From contig SRSI01000050.1 in assembly GCA_005656395.1 (NCBI GenBank), positions 4,216,001 through 4,280,000 on the forward strand: a DNA stretch of 64,000 nucleotides, written 5' to 3'. The stretch comes from Strongyloides papillosus. Its lineage: Eukaryota > Nematoda > Chromadorea > Rhabditida > Strongyloididae. Below are positions 1-10,718 of this stretch, piece after piece; the first letter of the stretch is position 1; each line of letters begins with the position of its first letter. The notes beneath the pieces were generated by a model, which was not told the origin of the DNA, did no database searches, and worked only from the letters and a program-made list of their open reading frames with translations. Both the position numbers and the translations under genes were made by a program.

Positions 1-2017
1 GAATTTTTATTGATGAACACAGGATAATACATTCTACACCACACAATGGTGTTATTGAAGAAAAATTGATTGATGTTATTAAACAATTAAATCCCGATAA
101 ATTAGATATTTTATCAGTGAAACAGCCTAATTTACTAAAAGAAAAGGCTGTAACGTGGGCAAAAAGTCAATTAGGATGCACCTATAATTATTTATTTACA
201 CCTTACAATTGTATGGATGATGAAAAAAAGCCCATATATTGTTCTCAGTTAATTGTTTATGCATACAAATATGCTAATAATGATTCTTTTATTTTTGAAG
301 AAATTATCATGCGCTTTACTGATGATAAAGTAATAATTAACTTTTAACATATATTATTTTTCTTTTATTACAGGGAAAAACTCTCAAGTTTTGGATCGAT
401 TATTTTGATAAACACAAGGCTAAAATACCCGATGATAAATTTGGTTCACACCCAGGACAATTTAAAACTTCAAAATATAGTAAATTAATATTTTCCAAAT
501 TGTTTACACACTCAGAAAAGATGTTGAAGACTTTTTTACAAAAACCAAATAGTATTTTTTCTACCTTAAACTTTGTTTCAAATTCGTTGATAAAAGATGT
601 TGGATCGAGGACTCTACCATTAATTTCACCAAGAGATGGTTCTGTGTTAAGTGATTTATCACTAGCTGATTCAGAATTCTGTAGCAAAGTTGTTTCTATT
701 GCAAATAACGCTAATGGAGAGTGGAAAAAAATGTCAATGACAGAGAAGTCATCGATTTTTTTAAAGGTTGGTAGGTTACTTAGAGAAAATGTTGATTTGA
801 TTGCTAAAATTGAAACCATTGATAATGGGAAACCAATTAGAGAAGCTGTTTGGGATGTTTTATCAGCAGCAGATTGTGTAGAATATTTTGCCTCTGCTGA
901 CATCTCCGGAAGACATTTTCCTTTAGACCAAGCTAATGGTAAAATTGGCTTCACAAAAAGAGAACCTTTTGGTGTTGTATGTTGTATTGGTGCATGGAAT
1001 TACCCTATTCAAACTGCAATGTGGAAAATTGCTCCAGCTTTGATTTGCGGAAACAGTGTTATTTACAAACCAAGTCCTTTATCTCCCGTTTCTCCAGTTA
1101 TTTTAGGAATTTTATTTGAGTATAGTGGTTTATCAAGTGGTGTTCTTAATATTATTCAAGGAGATAGTGAAACTGGAAAGGAGTTGTGTTTAAATGAAAA
1201 CGTTAGCAAAGTTTCTTTTACTGGTAGTGTATCAACTGGTCAAGCCATTTTAAATTATTGTTCCAGTAAAATGATTAAACCTGCTACAATGGAACTTGGT
1301 GGTAAAAGTTCACTTATAATTTGTGAAGATGCTGATATAAAAAATGCTGTTTATGTGGCAATGATGGCAAATTTCTTTAGCCAAGGTCAAGTTTGTTCTA
1401 ATGCTTCTAAAGTTTTAGTTCATAAAAATATTCTATCTGAATTTACAAAGTTAGTTGTTGATGAAACCAAAAAGCTGGTCGTTGGTGATCCATTGTCTTC
1501 AAAAACACATATTGGTGCATGTATTAGCTTGGAACATATGAAACGTGTCAAGAATTACATTGATAATAGTATTAAATTGGGAGCTCAAAAATTATATGGC
1601 GGAGAGATTCTAAAACTAGATGGAGAGTTGGAGAAGGGTTATTATTTATCACCATGTATATTAACAAATATTAACAGTAATATGAAAGCTTATCATGAGG
1701 AAATATTTGGTGCAGTAATGATGATAATACCATATGATGACGATGAGGAAGCCTTACAAATAGCCAATGAAACAATATATGGCTTGGCTGCTGGTGTATT
1801 TACAAATAACCTAAAAAAAGCTAATCATTTCATTGATAATCTTATTGCTGGTAATGTTTATGTTAATACATATAATGATACAGCACCACAATTACCATTT
1901 GGTGGAATGAAGCAGTCAGGTTATGGAAGAGAACAAGGACATGCAGCAATAGATGCTTTTTCACAAATAAAATCTGTTTACTTAAATACTTCCGGAAAAG
2001 TTACTAATCCATTTTAA
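1..2017 (+). CDS. alh-9: YiiX-like (C92) domain joined in frame to aldehyde dehydrogenase 9 (5' end outside window)
   Basis: Exon 1 is open from the window start to 329; intron 330-373 (44 nt, phase 0); exon 2 is 374-2017. The first part carries a His motif (HRIIHSTP) and a Cys motif (YCSQLIVYAY), followed after the intron by FWIDYFDKHK and a GSHPGQF segment. This is the pattern of permuted papain-like amidases of the YiiX/C92 type. With no stop codon the frame continues into a complete ALDH9-type dehydrogenase (4-trimethylaminobutyraldehyde/betaine aldehyde oxidation with NAD). It has the substrate and cofactor segment GAWNYP, catalytic Glu in ELGGKS, catalytic Cys in GQVCSN and the C-terminal PFGGMKQSGYGRE. 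A Met at 521 followed by a basic, presequence-like stretch could be a separate ALDH start. The ALDH call is very sure, the C92 call fairly sure. Whether they form one protein is open: a 36-nt intron at 480-515 or a separate downstream start are alternatives. Confidence 0.85.
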
Positions 2018-2142
2018 AATATAATCTTTTTTTTTAAAAAAAATAAATAAATAAAGATCTTACAAGAATATAGTATTTTTTTAAAAAAAAATTAATGATT
2101 TTCCCTGATATATAAATATATATGTATAGACATACACTATCA

Positions 2143-3484
2143 CTAGACATAAGGAACAATTCCTGGTGTTTTGATTAGAAAATCTAGTAATAAATGTTGA
2201 TGTTGAGGCAATGATGGTATAGTTCCGGCACAAAAAACAGTTGGAGCAAATATTGTAGCAATATTAGCAACATTCATCTTATTTTTATCTGAATATTCAG
2301 CAACCTTTCTTAGGTGATTAAGTAGAGCATCTAATGTATAACAATTCCATTTCTCCAATTTTTTTAGTGCTTTCTTGATATGTAGAGCTCTTTCAGAGGG
2401 GTTTTGTGACATACCATAGGCATCACAAAGCATCTGAAAATTGGAAAACGGTACTAATTGCTGTGGTAATAAACGTAGGTATAATTTTAATAGACCTGCT
2501 ACTGTATGAATATCATCAACCTCACTTAAATTTACTGAATTTGGATTTGTATCATATTGTTTTCTTAACCTATCCATTTGTTCATGAGATGCTGAAACAC
2601 GATAGATGCCTTCTATATGAAGACCACGTCGTTCTACTTCATCAATACATTGTTTAAAAACTGGAGCTATCGACACATTATGTGCCAAACATAAAGTTGT
2701 CAAATCTACAGCAAACATTCTTTTTACATATTTTGCTTCTGGTCTACAATCATGATATGCACGTTCACTACATTTTTTATGTGCAGCAAAACCACAATCA
2801 TTACATTTCACTCCTTGTTGCACTAAACCCCACATAAAATTCCTACAATAATCACAATAATGTGGCATTTTAAAAGTAAAACTTGAAAAATTGTGTGGTC
2901 TATTCGTGAAATCATCCACCACCACTGGCCCATCAGATGATATATTATTAGCTGCTCTTTGGTAGATTAAATATGGACTATGTTCATAAACAGCCTCCTC
3001 AGCCATCTTCCTGATATATTCAGAGGCATTCTTTTCTAAAAACATCGATATCAAACCATCAGCTACCATCAATTCTAAACTTTCGAATCTTTTTTCTCCC
3101 AAGTAGTGATTTCCATCATAATATAACATATAGTGAAGAACTTGGTTATCAAAAAATATACATAATGTGTTTGCATTTGCTGATCTTTTAGAAGCCCGAA
3201 CAAGATATGATCCTTCACCGGACTCACGAAGTAACTTAAAAAAAATGTAATTTATTAAATAAATGAAAACAAACTTTTTCTGCTTCTTTTCTTTCAATTA
3301 ATCCATGATATTCATGGCCATACTGTTCAGGTCTATTTGCAATAAATTTTCTACAAGGAACACAGATAGGTTTAGGAGCTTTTTCTTGTAAAACTAATAA
3401 ATTATGTTTCCAATATCCATCTACACTAATTGAGTCATCTCCAAATTCATTTGATATCACAGAACGTGGATAAAATTCAGACAT
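2143..3484 (-). CDS. chin-1: chimaerin-type RhoGAP (SH2-C1-RhoGAP)
   Basis: Two exons on the minus strand: 3275-3484 and 2143-3234, with a 40-nt intron (3235-3274). The product is about 433 residues, close to the 459 of human alpha2-chimaerin. The SH2 domain begins near residue 45; the intron falls inside it, and joining restores EYHGLIERKEAEK followed by LLRESGEGSYLVRAS. A C1 domain follows with the spacing HNFSSFTFKMPHYCDYC and HKKCSERAYHDC; this class binds diacylglycerol or phorbol ester. The C-terminal RhoGAP domain contains the arginine-finger segment GIYRVS and inactivates Rac-like GTPases. The start is the first ATG in the open exon; no splice acceptor precedes it, which fits a first coding exon. 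Chimaerins act at the membrane downstream of receptors and in axon guidance. It stands tail-to-tail with the ALDH gene. Confidence 0.93.
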
Positions 3485-3956
3485 TAAAATATATATCGAA
3501 TTTTAGATTATATATAAAATTAATATACACACTATATGATGTTAATTGTTGTTAAAATAATATACAATTGTCTCTATATATCTAAATATTAATATAATAT
3601 ATAATAACTTTAAGGAGAGTACAAATCATTAAAAGTAAATATACAAGATGAAAATAAAATATATATTAAAGAATAGAATTAAAAAATGTATATTAAATAT
3701 AATATAGTTAAAGTTTTAAGAATGGTAAAATAACAGAATAGACTTTAAAATACTTAGATTACAATTAACAAAATGAAAACACATATATTTAATACTTATC
3801 AATAAACCAAAAGTTTTATTAAAATTACACCAACAAGATAATAATGTAATGAGGTTCATATTCATCGTTCACAAATTTCTTTGGTAACTACACATAAATA
3901 AATAAATATATATATTTGCGCGACAACAACAAAGAAGATGGAAGAAGAATAATTAT

Positions 3957-4109
3957 TTATTGTAGTGGTTTCTTTTGCCTCCTATTGACTAATAAATGTG
4001 TGTGCCAACTTAAAATCCTTACTTTCTTTGTAGTAACATCCCCACTAACAGTAGTAAGGCTTAATGCCAATAAGGAGGTATAATTGTGCGCAGCTGACAT
4101 TTTAACAAT
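3957..4109 (-). CDS. weak small ORF, unknown
   Basis: A minus-strand frame starting MSAAHNYTSLLALSL and ending RQKKPLQ would encode about 50 residues. It sits in a local island of lower AT content, the only reason to note it. A donor-like GTAAGG lies inside it, so it could be a first exon or a 5' UTR rather than a complete gene. No family was recognised. The longer open frame up to 4190 is AT-rich and hydrophobic and adds no support. Confidence 0.15.
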   Translation of the reverse strand: MVKMSAAHNYTSLLALSLTTVSGDVTTKKVRILSWHTHLLVNRRQKKPLQ

Positions 4110-4576
4110 TATAAAAGTGTTCCTATCTTTTTCAAGAGATATGATAAAAATAAATATAAACTTTTCATAAAATATATAAGTATTAAACATCTACTAAGAA
4201 ATTGTCCTATCTTATGTATGCTTTGTGTAAAATTGACGTTTGTCGAAAGTTATCACCAAAAGAAAAGATTTTCTATTAGATATAATGAAGTGGTAGAGAG
4301 AAATTTAAAAAGATCTAAGAGATATGAGAAGAGTATTGTGTCTAAATGTGATTTATTATCAACAGAAAGACGAAATTCCAAATGTCAAAGTTTTTTTTGA
4401 TCATCCTGGAGGTACGATCACGTAATGTACTTTCTCAAGAATTCAAAAACTAACTCTTTCCTGAAAAGGAGACAAATATTCAACGCACTTCTTTCGTCAC
4501 CTATCATTGGTATCCAAAAATGATAGTAATTAAACATTCCCCGCCTTTTATAGTCAAGTAGCTACATAATACCATT

Positions 4577-4597
4577 AGATGTCTTTGTAAGACATCT
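4577..4597. other. short perfect hairpin
   Basis: AGATGTCTT, a 3-nt loop TGT, and AAGACATCT form a perfect 9-bp stem about 105 bp upstream of the RPA43-like start codon. It does not match the histone stem-loop. It may be a regulatory or transcribed structure, or chance. Confidence 0.3.
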
Positions 4598-4702
4598 GAC
4601 TGATGTGATAAATAAAGTTGCGGACGAGATTTATTTAAAATATAATTTTTGTATATTCTTATCACCTTACTTGTATATTCTTTTCTACTTTAAAAAATAA
4701 AT

Positions 4703-5292
4703 ATGTCTTCGAATGAGAAAAAAAGATCAGAAGTGAAATTAAAAGCCATGACGATAAGGGAACTTAAAGAAATAAGAAAATCTCAAAAATCATCCGGAAT
4801 TGTCATTAAAAAAAAGGATAAACACTTAACATTTAAGTGGAATTGTCTGGAAACACTTGATAAATTTGTTGGAAGATATAAAAATTCTCTTCTTGGCAAA
4901 TGGATATCTTCTCTTAACGGTATAGTTTTGGGTTGTGTGAAGACAACGATACAAAGAGATTCTTTGATTATTGAAGATCAAAATTGCCTTCATACAGATA
5001 TTTCTTTTTATTTTATTATTTTTTCGTAAGTATCATATTTACTCCTCAAATCTTGTAACGTTTTATTATTATTTTCAGTCCCAAAATAGGTAGAACTTAT
5101 CAATGTACTGTAACCAAAGTTGAGAAGAAATATGTTCTTGGAAAATTATTTGATATTATTCCTTGCTTCGTGAAGAATGCTCCCGAAGATGTTTCTATTG
5201 GTTCTGTATTAACTTTTAGTTTTGTGAGAGCAGAATTTAAAGGAAAACTTGCTATGCTGTCTGGGAATTTTGACAGCCTTGTTGATAGTTAA
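4703..5292 (+). CDS. RNA polymerase I subunit RPA43-like
   Basis: Two exons, 4703-5025 and 5079-5292, with a 53-nt intron that has GTAAGT and TTTTCAG ends; the split codon is Ser in IIFSPKIG. The product is about 178 residues, shorter than yeast and human RPA43 and without their long charged tail. After a Lys-rich start, the conserved part runs through GIVLGCVKT, an IIEDQNCLHTDISFYFIIF segment and GRTYQCTVTKVEKKYVLGKL, the pattern of the Rpb7/RPA43 stalk subunit with its OB fold. Such subunits bind initiation factor RRN3 and support rRNA transcription in the nucleolus. Assignment rests on motif order rather than strong identity; another Rpb7-family paralogue is possible but less likely. Confidence 0.7.
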
Positions 5293-6669
5293 TATTTAAT
5301 TACATTATATTGTTTCTATTCTTTTGAATTGTTAGTTAAAATTTGTTCTTTTTATATTTATAAATTTAAAGAGATTTTTGTTTCCATTCTATTCAAGTGT
5401 TTTTATTTTTATAAATTAAATCAAATTTATCAAAAAAATGGAGAATTATATTTAAAAAAAACATCGATGAGTGACATTTATTAATGAAATAAATTTCCGT
5501 TATACACATTTTTTATCATAAATATTTTGAAATTCAAGTTAATTATAAAATAAATAAAGCAAATTAAAAATTTCCTGAAGAATGTCTGTTATAAACTTTT
5601 ATTTAAAAATTGTGTGCATATTAAAAGTTATATATTTTACATATTAAAATATATAAAGATAAAATGAAATTTTTATCATCTATGGGATTTTTATTTTATG
5701 GAAGGTTTATTTTGTAGACGATAACTGAGTGTTCTCTATCCTAAAAATAAAAGCATTTCATTCTTCAAGTTTATGAGAAATTATTATGAAAGGTAAATAT
5801 TAAAATTGTTTTATATTAATATTTCATGGAAAATTAAAAGACCTTTTATATATTTTTTATAGTTTATTTACAGACACCAAGAAAATCATTAAATAATATT
5901 TTTATAATAATATTATTTTTATTACATTATTTATTTATGAATCCTTATATTTTACTAGAAAATGAAACATATTAGTTATGTGATAAGAAAAAAGTATGAT
6001 ATAAATTTAAAATACTGCGAATCTTTATACTTATTTTTTTATTTCAGAGACAAAAACGAACTTAAGAACGTTATTTTTTAAAATATTTATATATCTTTTA
6101 AATATGTAAAGTAAGTTTCTAACATTAAAAATATATTCTTGTAATGTACTTTCTTGTTCCAATAAATAAAGCATACGATTAACTTTTTAAGCTCATTTTA
6201 AGTTCTTATTTTTTTCATTTCACTATGAATATGATATTGTTATCGATAGCAATTACTGCTATTATTACAAATAAATAATATTTTCCTAAATTACACCAAA
6301 GCTCCGTCTGCATTATTTCTTATAGAGGTAAATGTTTTCTCTTATCATATAATGTATTCTCTTATTGTCATTGAATTGGTCAAAAAATTAGAAAAATTCT
6401 ATGTAAATAATGTAAATTTTTTATACATAAACAACATTGAAATTAAATTTTTAAACATAATTAATATTTTATTATATGTATATACCTTCTTTCTCCATAT
6501 TTCTGTAATATGTTCGATGAAAAGAAAAGGAAAACTTCATTTGAGACACCTTATAAATATACTCAATATCTAACTAATTACTGTAGAAAATTTACTAAAG
6601 ATAACTATGTAGGAATATACCCCTTTTATCTATTAAAACCTTTTTTTTCAGAATTTTAACAAAATAATA
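5293..6669. other. AT-rich intergenic
   Basis: No coding region of convincing length is seen. A short ATG frame at about 6225 encodes a 17-residue hydrophobic peptide and stops; a 73-residue Ile/Asn-rich frame at 6352-6573 looks like chance. Possible role: 3' UTR of the RPA43-like gene and spacer. Confidence 0.4.
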
Positions 6670-6810
6670 ATGAATGAAGTTGATTACGTAAACAAATTAA
6701 GTGATAATTTCTCCGATATTCTTAAACAAACTAACTATTCACTTTTAAGACCATCAAAAAAGGATAAAAATACTAATAACATTTATCATGGATATTCCTT
6801 AAGAAGATAA
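6670..6810 (+). CDS. possible small ORF or last exon, unknown
   Basis: A clean acceptor (ttttttttcag, ending at 6651) precedes an open frame with ATG at 6670. It encodes 46 residues, from MNEVDYVNKL to YHGYSLRR, followed by a stop. Composition is coding-like (Asp, Lys, Asn, Ser, Tyr) compared with the neighbouring random frames. It could be the terminal exon of a small gene whose upstream exon I cannot place, or a trans-spliced short gene. No family is recognised and there is no signal peptide. Confidence 0.25.
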   Translation: MNEVDYVNKLSDNFSDILKQTNYSLLRPSKKDKNTNNIYHGYSLRR

Positions 6811-7140
6811 TATCCATATTTTATCATGTATATTATTTCTTTACCAATATAATTTCTCTCTTTATGTAATACATAACACTTACGTATAAAAATATATCGC
6901 GTTGTAGGGAGGTACACTCTCTTACAAATACATTGAAGTGACATTTTACCACAAATGAAATTTATCTAGAATACTTAAAAAAGTAGCATTATCAATAAAG
7001 TTTATTTTTTTCTTTCAACATCACAATAAATTGTTCTTTGGATCTTTTGAAGTTTTAATTACTTCTTTGTTATTTATATTTTCTAAAAAAACATTTAATT
7101 TTAATTATATTTGTTCTTTTTTTAGCAGTAAAGAAATCAA

Positions 7141-7959
7141 ATGGGTGCAGTAATGGCTGAAGTTGGAGAGGTGAGCGAGACCCTGACACCCATTCAACGT
7201 CGTCGTCTTCAAGATCGTAAAGAATGGGAAGCTTTCTGGAAGGTAAAAAAACTTGAAGCCGAAGGGACGTTTTTCCCAACTATGCGTTACTATGCTCAGC
7301 GTGCTTTCGATTTTCCAGCAACGTTTGTTAGAGAAAATATTGTTGAACCACTTCATGATAAGTATAAGAAGCCATATTATCACCGCCGTTTAAACCGTGT
7401 TCCAGAGATAGATCAGTGTGGAGTTAATGATATGGCATGTTTCTACGAGGCAAATGAACAATACCGTCTTGATAAGATGGTTGATGGTAATATTTTAGAT
7501 ATTCTTAAGCAAAGAGTTGAGCGTTGCCTTAATTATGATGAACGAAATGTAAATAAATGTGCCAAAGTTATTGAAGATTTGGAGGAGTCTGAATTAAATT
7601 TCTTCATAAAGTATGGTGAAATGGGATCAGAAGCTGATTGCAGAGATGTTTACATGAAACAGAAGCATCGTATGATTTGGGAAAGAAGACATCCTGAGAT
7701 AATGGCAGAAAGGGAAAGATTGTACAAAGAACATAAGGAACAACTTAAAGCTGGTAAATTTGATTACAGCTTTTGGAAAAAGGGTATGTTCTTTGAGGAT
7801 AAGAAGAATTGTGAGGCTCCTTATGACTTTTCTTTATCAAAATCAACATTGGAAGGTGATAGGCCATTATCTAAAGATTGGAAATATTATAAGAAAGTTA
7901 ACGAGGATCCTGAATTTGAGAAAGAACAAGGAAAAACATCAAACTTTAGAATGATTTAA
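7141..7959 (+). CDS. NDUFB10: NADH dehydrogenase 1 beta subcomplex subunit 10 (complex I, PDSW)
   Basis: A single exon of 272 residues. It is an accessory subunit of the membrane arm of mitochondrial complex I. Recognisable features are TFVRENIVEPLHDKY followed by YYHRRLNRVPEIDQC, a second Cys in DMACFYEANEQYRLDK and a later Cys pair, matching the NDUFB10 pattern of conserved cysteines and basic patches. The start was chosen because it follows a good acceptor (ttctttttttag, just upstream), probably a trans-splice site. The protein is longer than the roughly 172 residues of the human subunit: about 80 extra residues, rich in Lys, Glu and aromatics, extend the C terminus with no sign of an intron. 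The PITP gene follows in the same orientation 183 bp downstream, so an operon is possible. Confidence 0.9.
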   Translation: MGAVMAEVGEVSETLTPIQRRRLQDRKEWEAFWKVKKLEAEGTFFPTMRYYAQRAFDFPATFVRENIVEPLHDKYKKPYYHRRLNRVPEIDQCGVNDMACFYEANEQYRLDKMVDGNILDILKQRVERCLNYDERNVNKCAKVIEDLEESELNFFIKYGEMGSEADCRDVYMKQKHRMIWERRHPEIMAERERLYKEHKEQLKAGKFDYSFWKKGMFFEDKKNCEAPYDFSLSKSTLEGDRPLSKDWKYYKKVNEDPEFEKEQGKTSNFRMI

Positions 7960-8142
7960 TACTGGAACCCTTTTAGGATATTTGATTACAATTTTTTTAT
8001 GATAGTAGTTTTTTAAGCATATATGTTTTTTTAAATACATGTATTATTTTATTTTTGATTAGGTTTTATTCCATTTTTTATATTTATGTATATGTATGGT
8101 GTATTATTTTTTATATCACAACTTTTATTATAGGAATCTGCA

Positions 8143-8999
8143 ATGATAATTAAGGAGTATCGTGTCGTGTTGCCAATGACTGTTGAGGAATACCAAATAG
8201 GACAACTATGGTCAGTGGCTGAAGCATCAAAAGCAGAAACCGGTGGCGGTGAGGGAGTTGAAGTTCTAAAAAACGAACCATTTGAGGGTACTCCTTTACT
8301 AGATGGCAACTATAGTTCAGGACAATATACTCACAAAATATATCATTTACAATCGAAAGTTCCAACAATTGTAAGGAAGATTGCTCCAAAAGGTAGTTTA
8401 GCCATACATGAAGAGGCTTGGAATGCCTATCCATACTGCAGGACTATATTGACTAATCCCGACTACATGAAAGAAAATTTCTTCGTTAAAGTTGAGACTA
8501 TTCACTTACCTGACAATGGAACAACTGAAAATGCCCATGGTCTTTCAAAGGAGGAGTTGGCAAAAAGAGAAGTCGTTATGATTAATATTGCTAACGACAA
8601 TGAATTCCTCCATTCTGCCGATATTCATGATGAAACTAGACCATCGATTTTCAAATCGACAAAAACTGGGAGAGGACCTTTGGTAAATGGATGGCAAAAT
8701 AATACACAGCCAATTATGTGTGCTTACAAATTAGTGACTGTTTATTTTAAATGGTTTGGTCTCCAAAAAATGGTCGAAAGTTATTCACATACAGTAAGTT
8801 TCTAGTATACAAAAATGTTAATAACTTTTTTTAGCAATACCCACGTTTATTCTCAAAGTTCCATCGTGAAGTATTTTGCTGGATAGACAAATGGCATGGC
8901 CTGACGATGGTTGATATTCGTATAATTGAAGAAGAGGTTCAAAAAGAACTTGAAGAGCAACGAAAAAGTGGCCAGGTGCGTGGTATGCTAGCTGGATAA
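8143..8999 (+). CDS. class I phosphatidylinositol transfer protein (PITP alpha/beta type)
   Basis: Two exons, 8143-8793 and 8835-8999, with a 41-nt intron. The product is 271 residues, the usual length for PITP alpha or beta. It starts [18 protein letters not shown] and carries [21 protein letters not shown]-like [26 protein letters not shown] and a C-terminal [17 protein letters not shown], all hallmarks of the StART-like PITP fold. Such soluble proteins exchange phosphatidylinositol and phosphatidylcholine between membranes and feed PI kinases. There is no FFAT motif or LNS2 extension, so it is not the RdgB class. The ATG follows an acceptor (ttattatag) closely, which suggests trans-splicing, possibly as second gene of an operon with NDUFB10. 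Confidence 0.95.
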
Positions 9000-10718
9000 G
9001 AAGTGTTTTAAGGAACGGCAACAGACATGGGCTCTTATATGTATTAGAAATGACTTTTTGAAATTTTCTTAAAGATGTTTCATTGGTGTTTCAGATATGT
9101 TGTGTAAAAGTATATATATATATTATATAAAGAATTAAAATACTTTAGAAATATATTTTTTAAATACTGTAATATTTTGTACAATTTGCCTATTTATAGT
9201 TTTCGTTTCATTTCAAAATAAGGTAACTGAATTCATTAAATAGTGTTCTTTGAATTGTTATCTATAATTGATAGAAATTAAATATTTATAAAGCTTTAAA
9301 AAATAAATATAAACGAGGGCGTTTAATAGTTGCAAGGAAAACAACCTTTTACAATAAGAAAGACAATTAGATTTCAGACGATATTATTCAAGATTACTTC
9401 TGTATAGTGTATGATAAAACAATCAATGTAGTTTTCAGTATCAAAATATAATCATTGTGTGATTTATTTTATGTTGTAAACATAAAAAAATATATAATAA
9501 TGCTAATGGAAAATATATGCTAAACCTGTTTTGAAAAATATTATTGATAAAATATCAAAATTGTAGTATTCGGGAAAATAAATAAAAGTATAGAAAACTG
9601 GCAATAGTAGGATTGTAAAAAAAACAAGCAAATTCACACCATTATTGGAACTTTCTGTTAAATACATTATATATAATAGACAATATATTTTTAAAATAAT
9701 TGGAATTTTAGAGAATTTTAAAAGTTCGTTTGATGAACAATATGATAATTTGTGGAAACTTTTTTTATTAGCAAAATAAAAGACTTTTCATATAAAAATG
9801 GTTAAAGAATTTACAGTAAAACATTTTTTCTGAAATAAAAAATAAATAGAATGATTTGGACATTATCATTTATAACGGAAAGACAAATAAGAGATTATTG
9901 AATAATATTATACATAAAACCAAATAAATTATATGGTAAAAAATCAATTTACCAGAATGTTATAAGTAAACACAATACTATTGATAAAAAAGTTAAAATT
10001 TCGCTTTCTTACATATTAACAATCATATAAATGTTATTAACACATTCTACCCTGAAATTTGTTGTTATATTAATTACATACTTTTTTCTTTTCCTTAAAG
10101 ATATTGTAAATAATCTATAATCATTTATTATTAAAATAATTAATATAATTAAAGTTTGTCATAATTAATAAATGAAGAATGAAAAGCTTTTTTCAATGTG
10201 TATTTAAAATGTGCAATATTTAAACATGCAAAGAATTGTCCGAGAAAATATTTCCATAATAAAGTAGTATAATTAACATCAAATAAGGTAATTATATGTG
10301 TCAAATTAAGTGGTCAATAAAGAATGGAGATATATAGATATAACGGTAAAAGTCTGAAATAGGGATGTATTTTTTGATACTCCATTGGATTCACTTTATG
10401 AATCAAAATGTATTTAACAGCGACTTAAACATCTTTAAATTCAAAGCAAAATAATCGTTCTGCGAAAGAATTTTATTATTTATTAAAAGAAAACTTTTTA
10501 TATTTATATTTTAACATTTTTTATTAAAAATATTCGTAAACTATTTCAAAACAAATCCAATTACTTTAGCAAAAGCATTAAAACTTATTAGTAGTTATTA
10601 ATATTTTAACCATCAATTTTTTATAATTTTTTCTAAGAAAGTACATTAATTTCATTCATTTTTTGAGAAAACTAAAAAATTTCATCAATAAAAGGCTCTG
10701 CTGTCATTAATTTAAATC
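9000..10718. other. AT-rich intergenic without genes
   Basis: No open frame, tRNA or repeat pair was recognised here apart from low-complexity A/T runs. It separates the PITP gene from the foldback element. Confidence 0.5.

Larger units (their letters stand above)
3485..4702. other. intergenic, AT-rich; possible upstream region of the chimaerin and RPA43 genes
   Basis: This stretch lies between two divergently transcribed genes, so it should hold both promoters. Around 3900-4640 the base composition is less AT-rich than the flanks. It contains one weak minus-strand reading frame (listed separately) and a 21-nt perfect hairpin at 4577-4597. No tRNA, snRNA or 5S signature was recognised. Confidence 0.5.

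Noticed and set aside
4218..4400. 60-residue plus-strand frame
   Set aside because: Lys/Arg/Ser-rich by chance, no start context or family.
3890..4640. Search for SL RNA, 5S or U-snRNA genes in the less AT-rich stretch
   Set aside because: No match to 5S, U1, U2, U6 or SL-type sequence that I could recognise.
6225..6278. Hydrophobic 17-residue ATG frame as a signal-peptide exon
   Set aside because: It stops without a usable donor before the stop, so it cannot be linked to the small frame at 6670.
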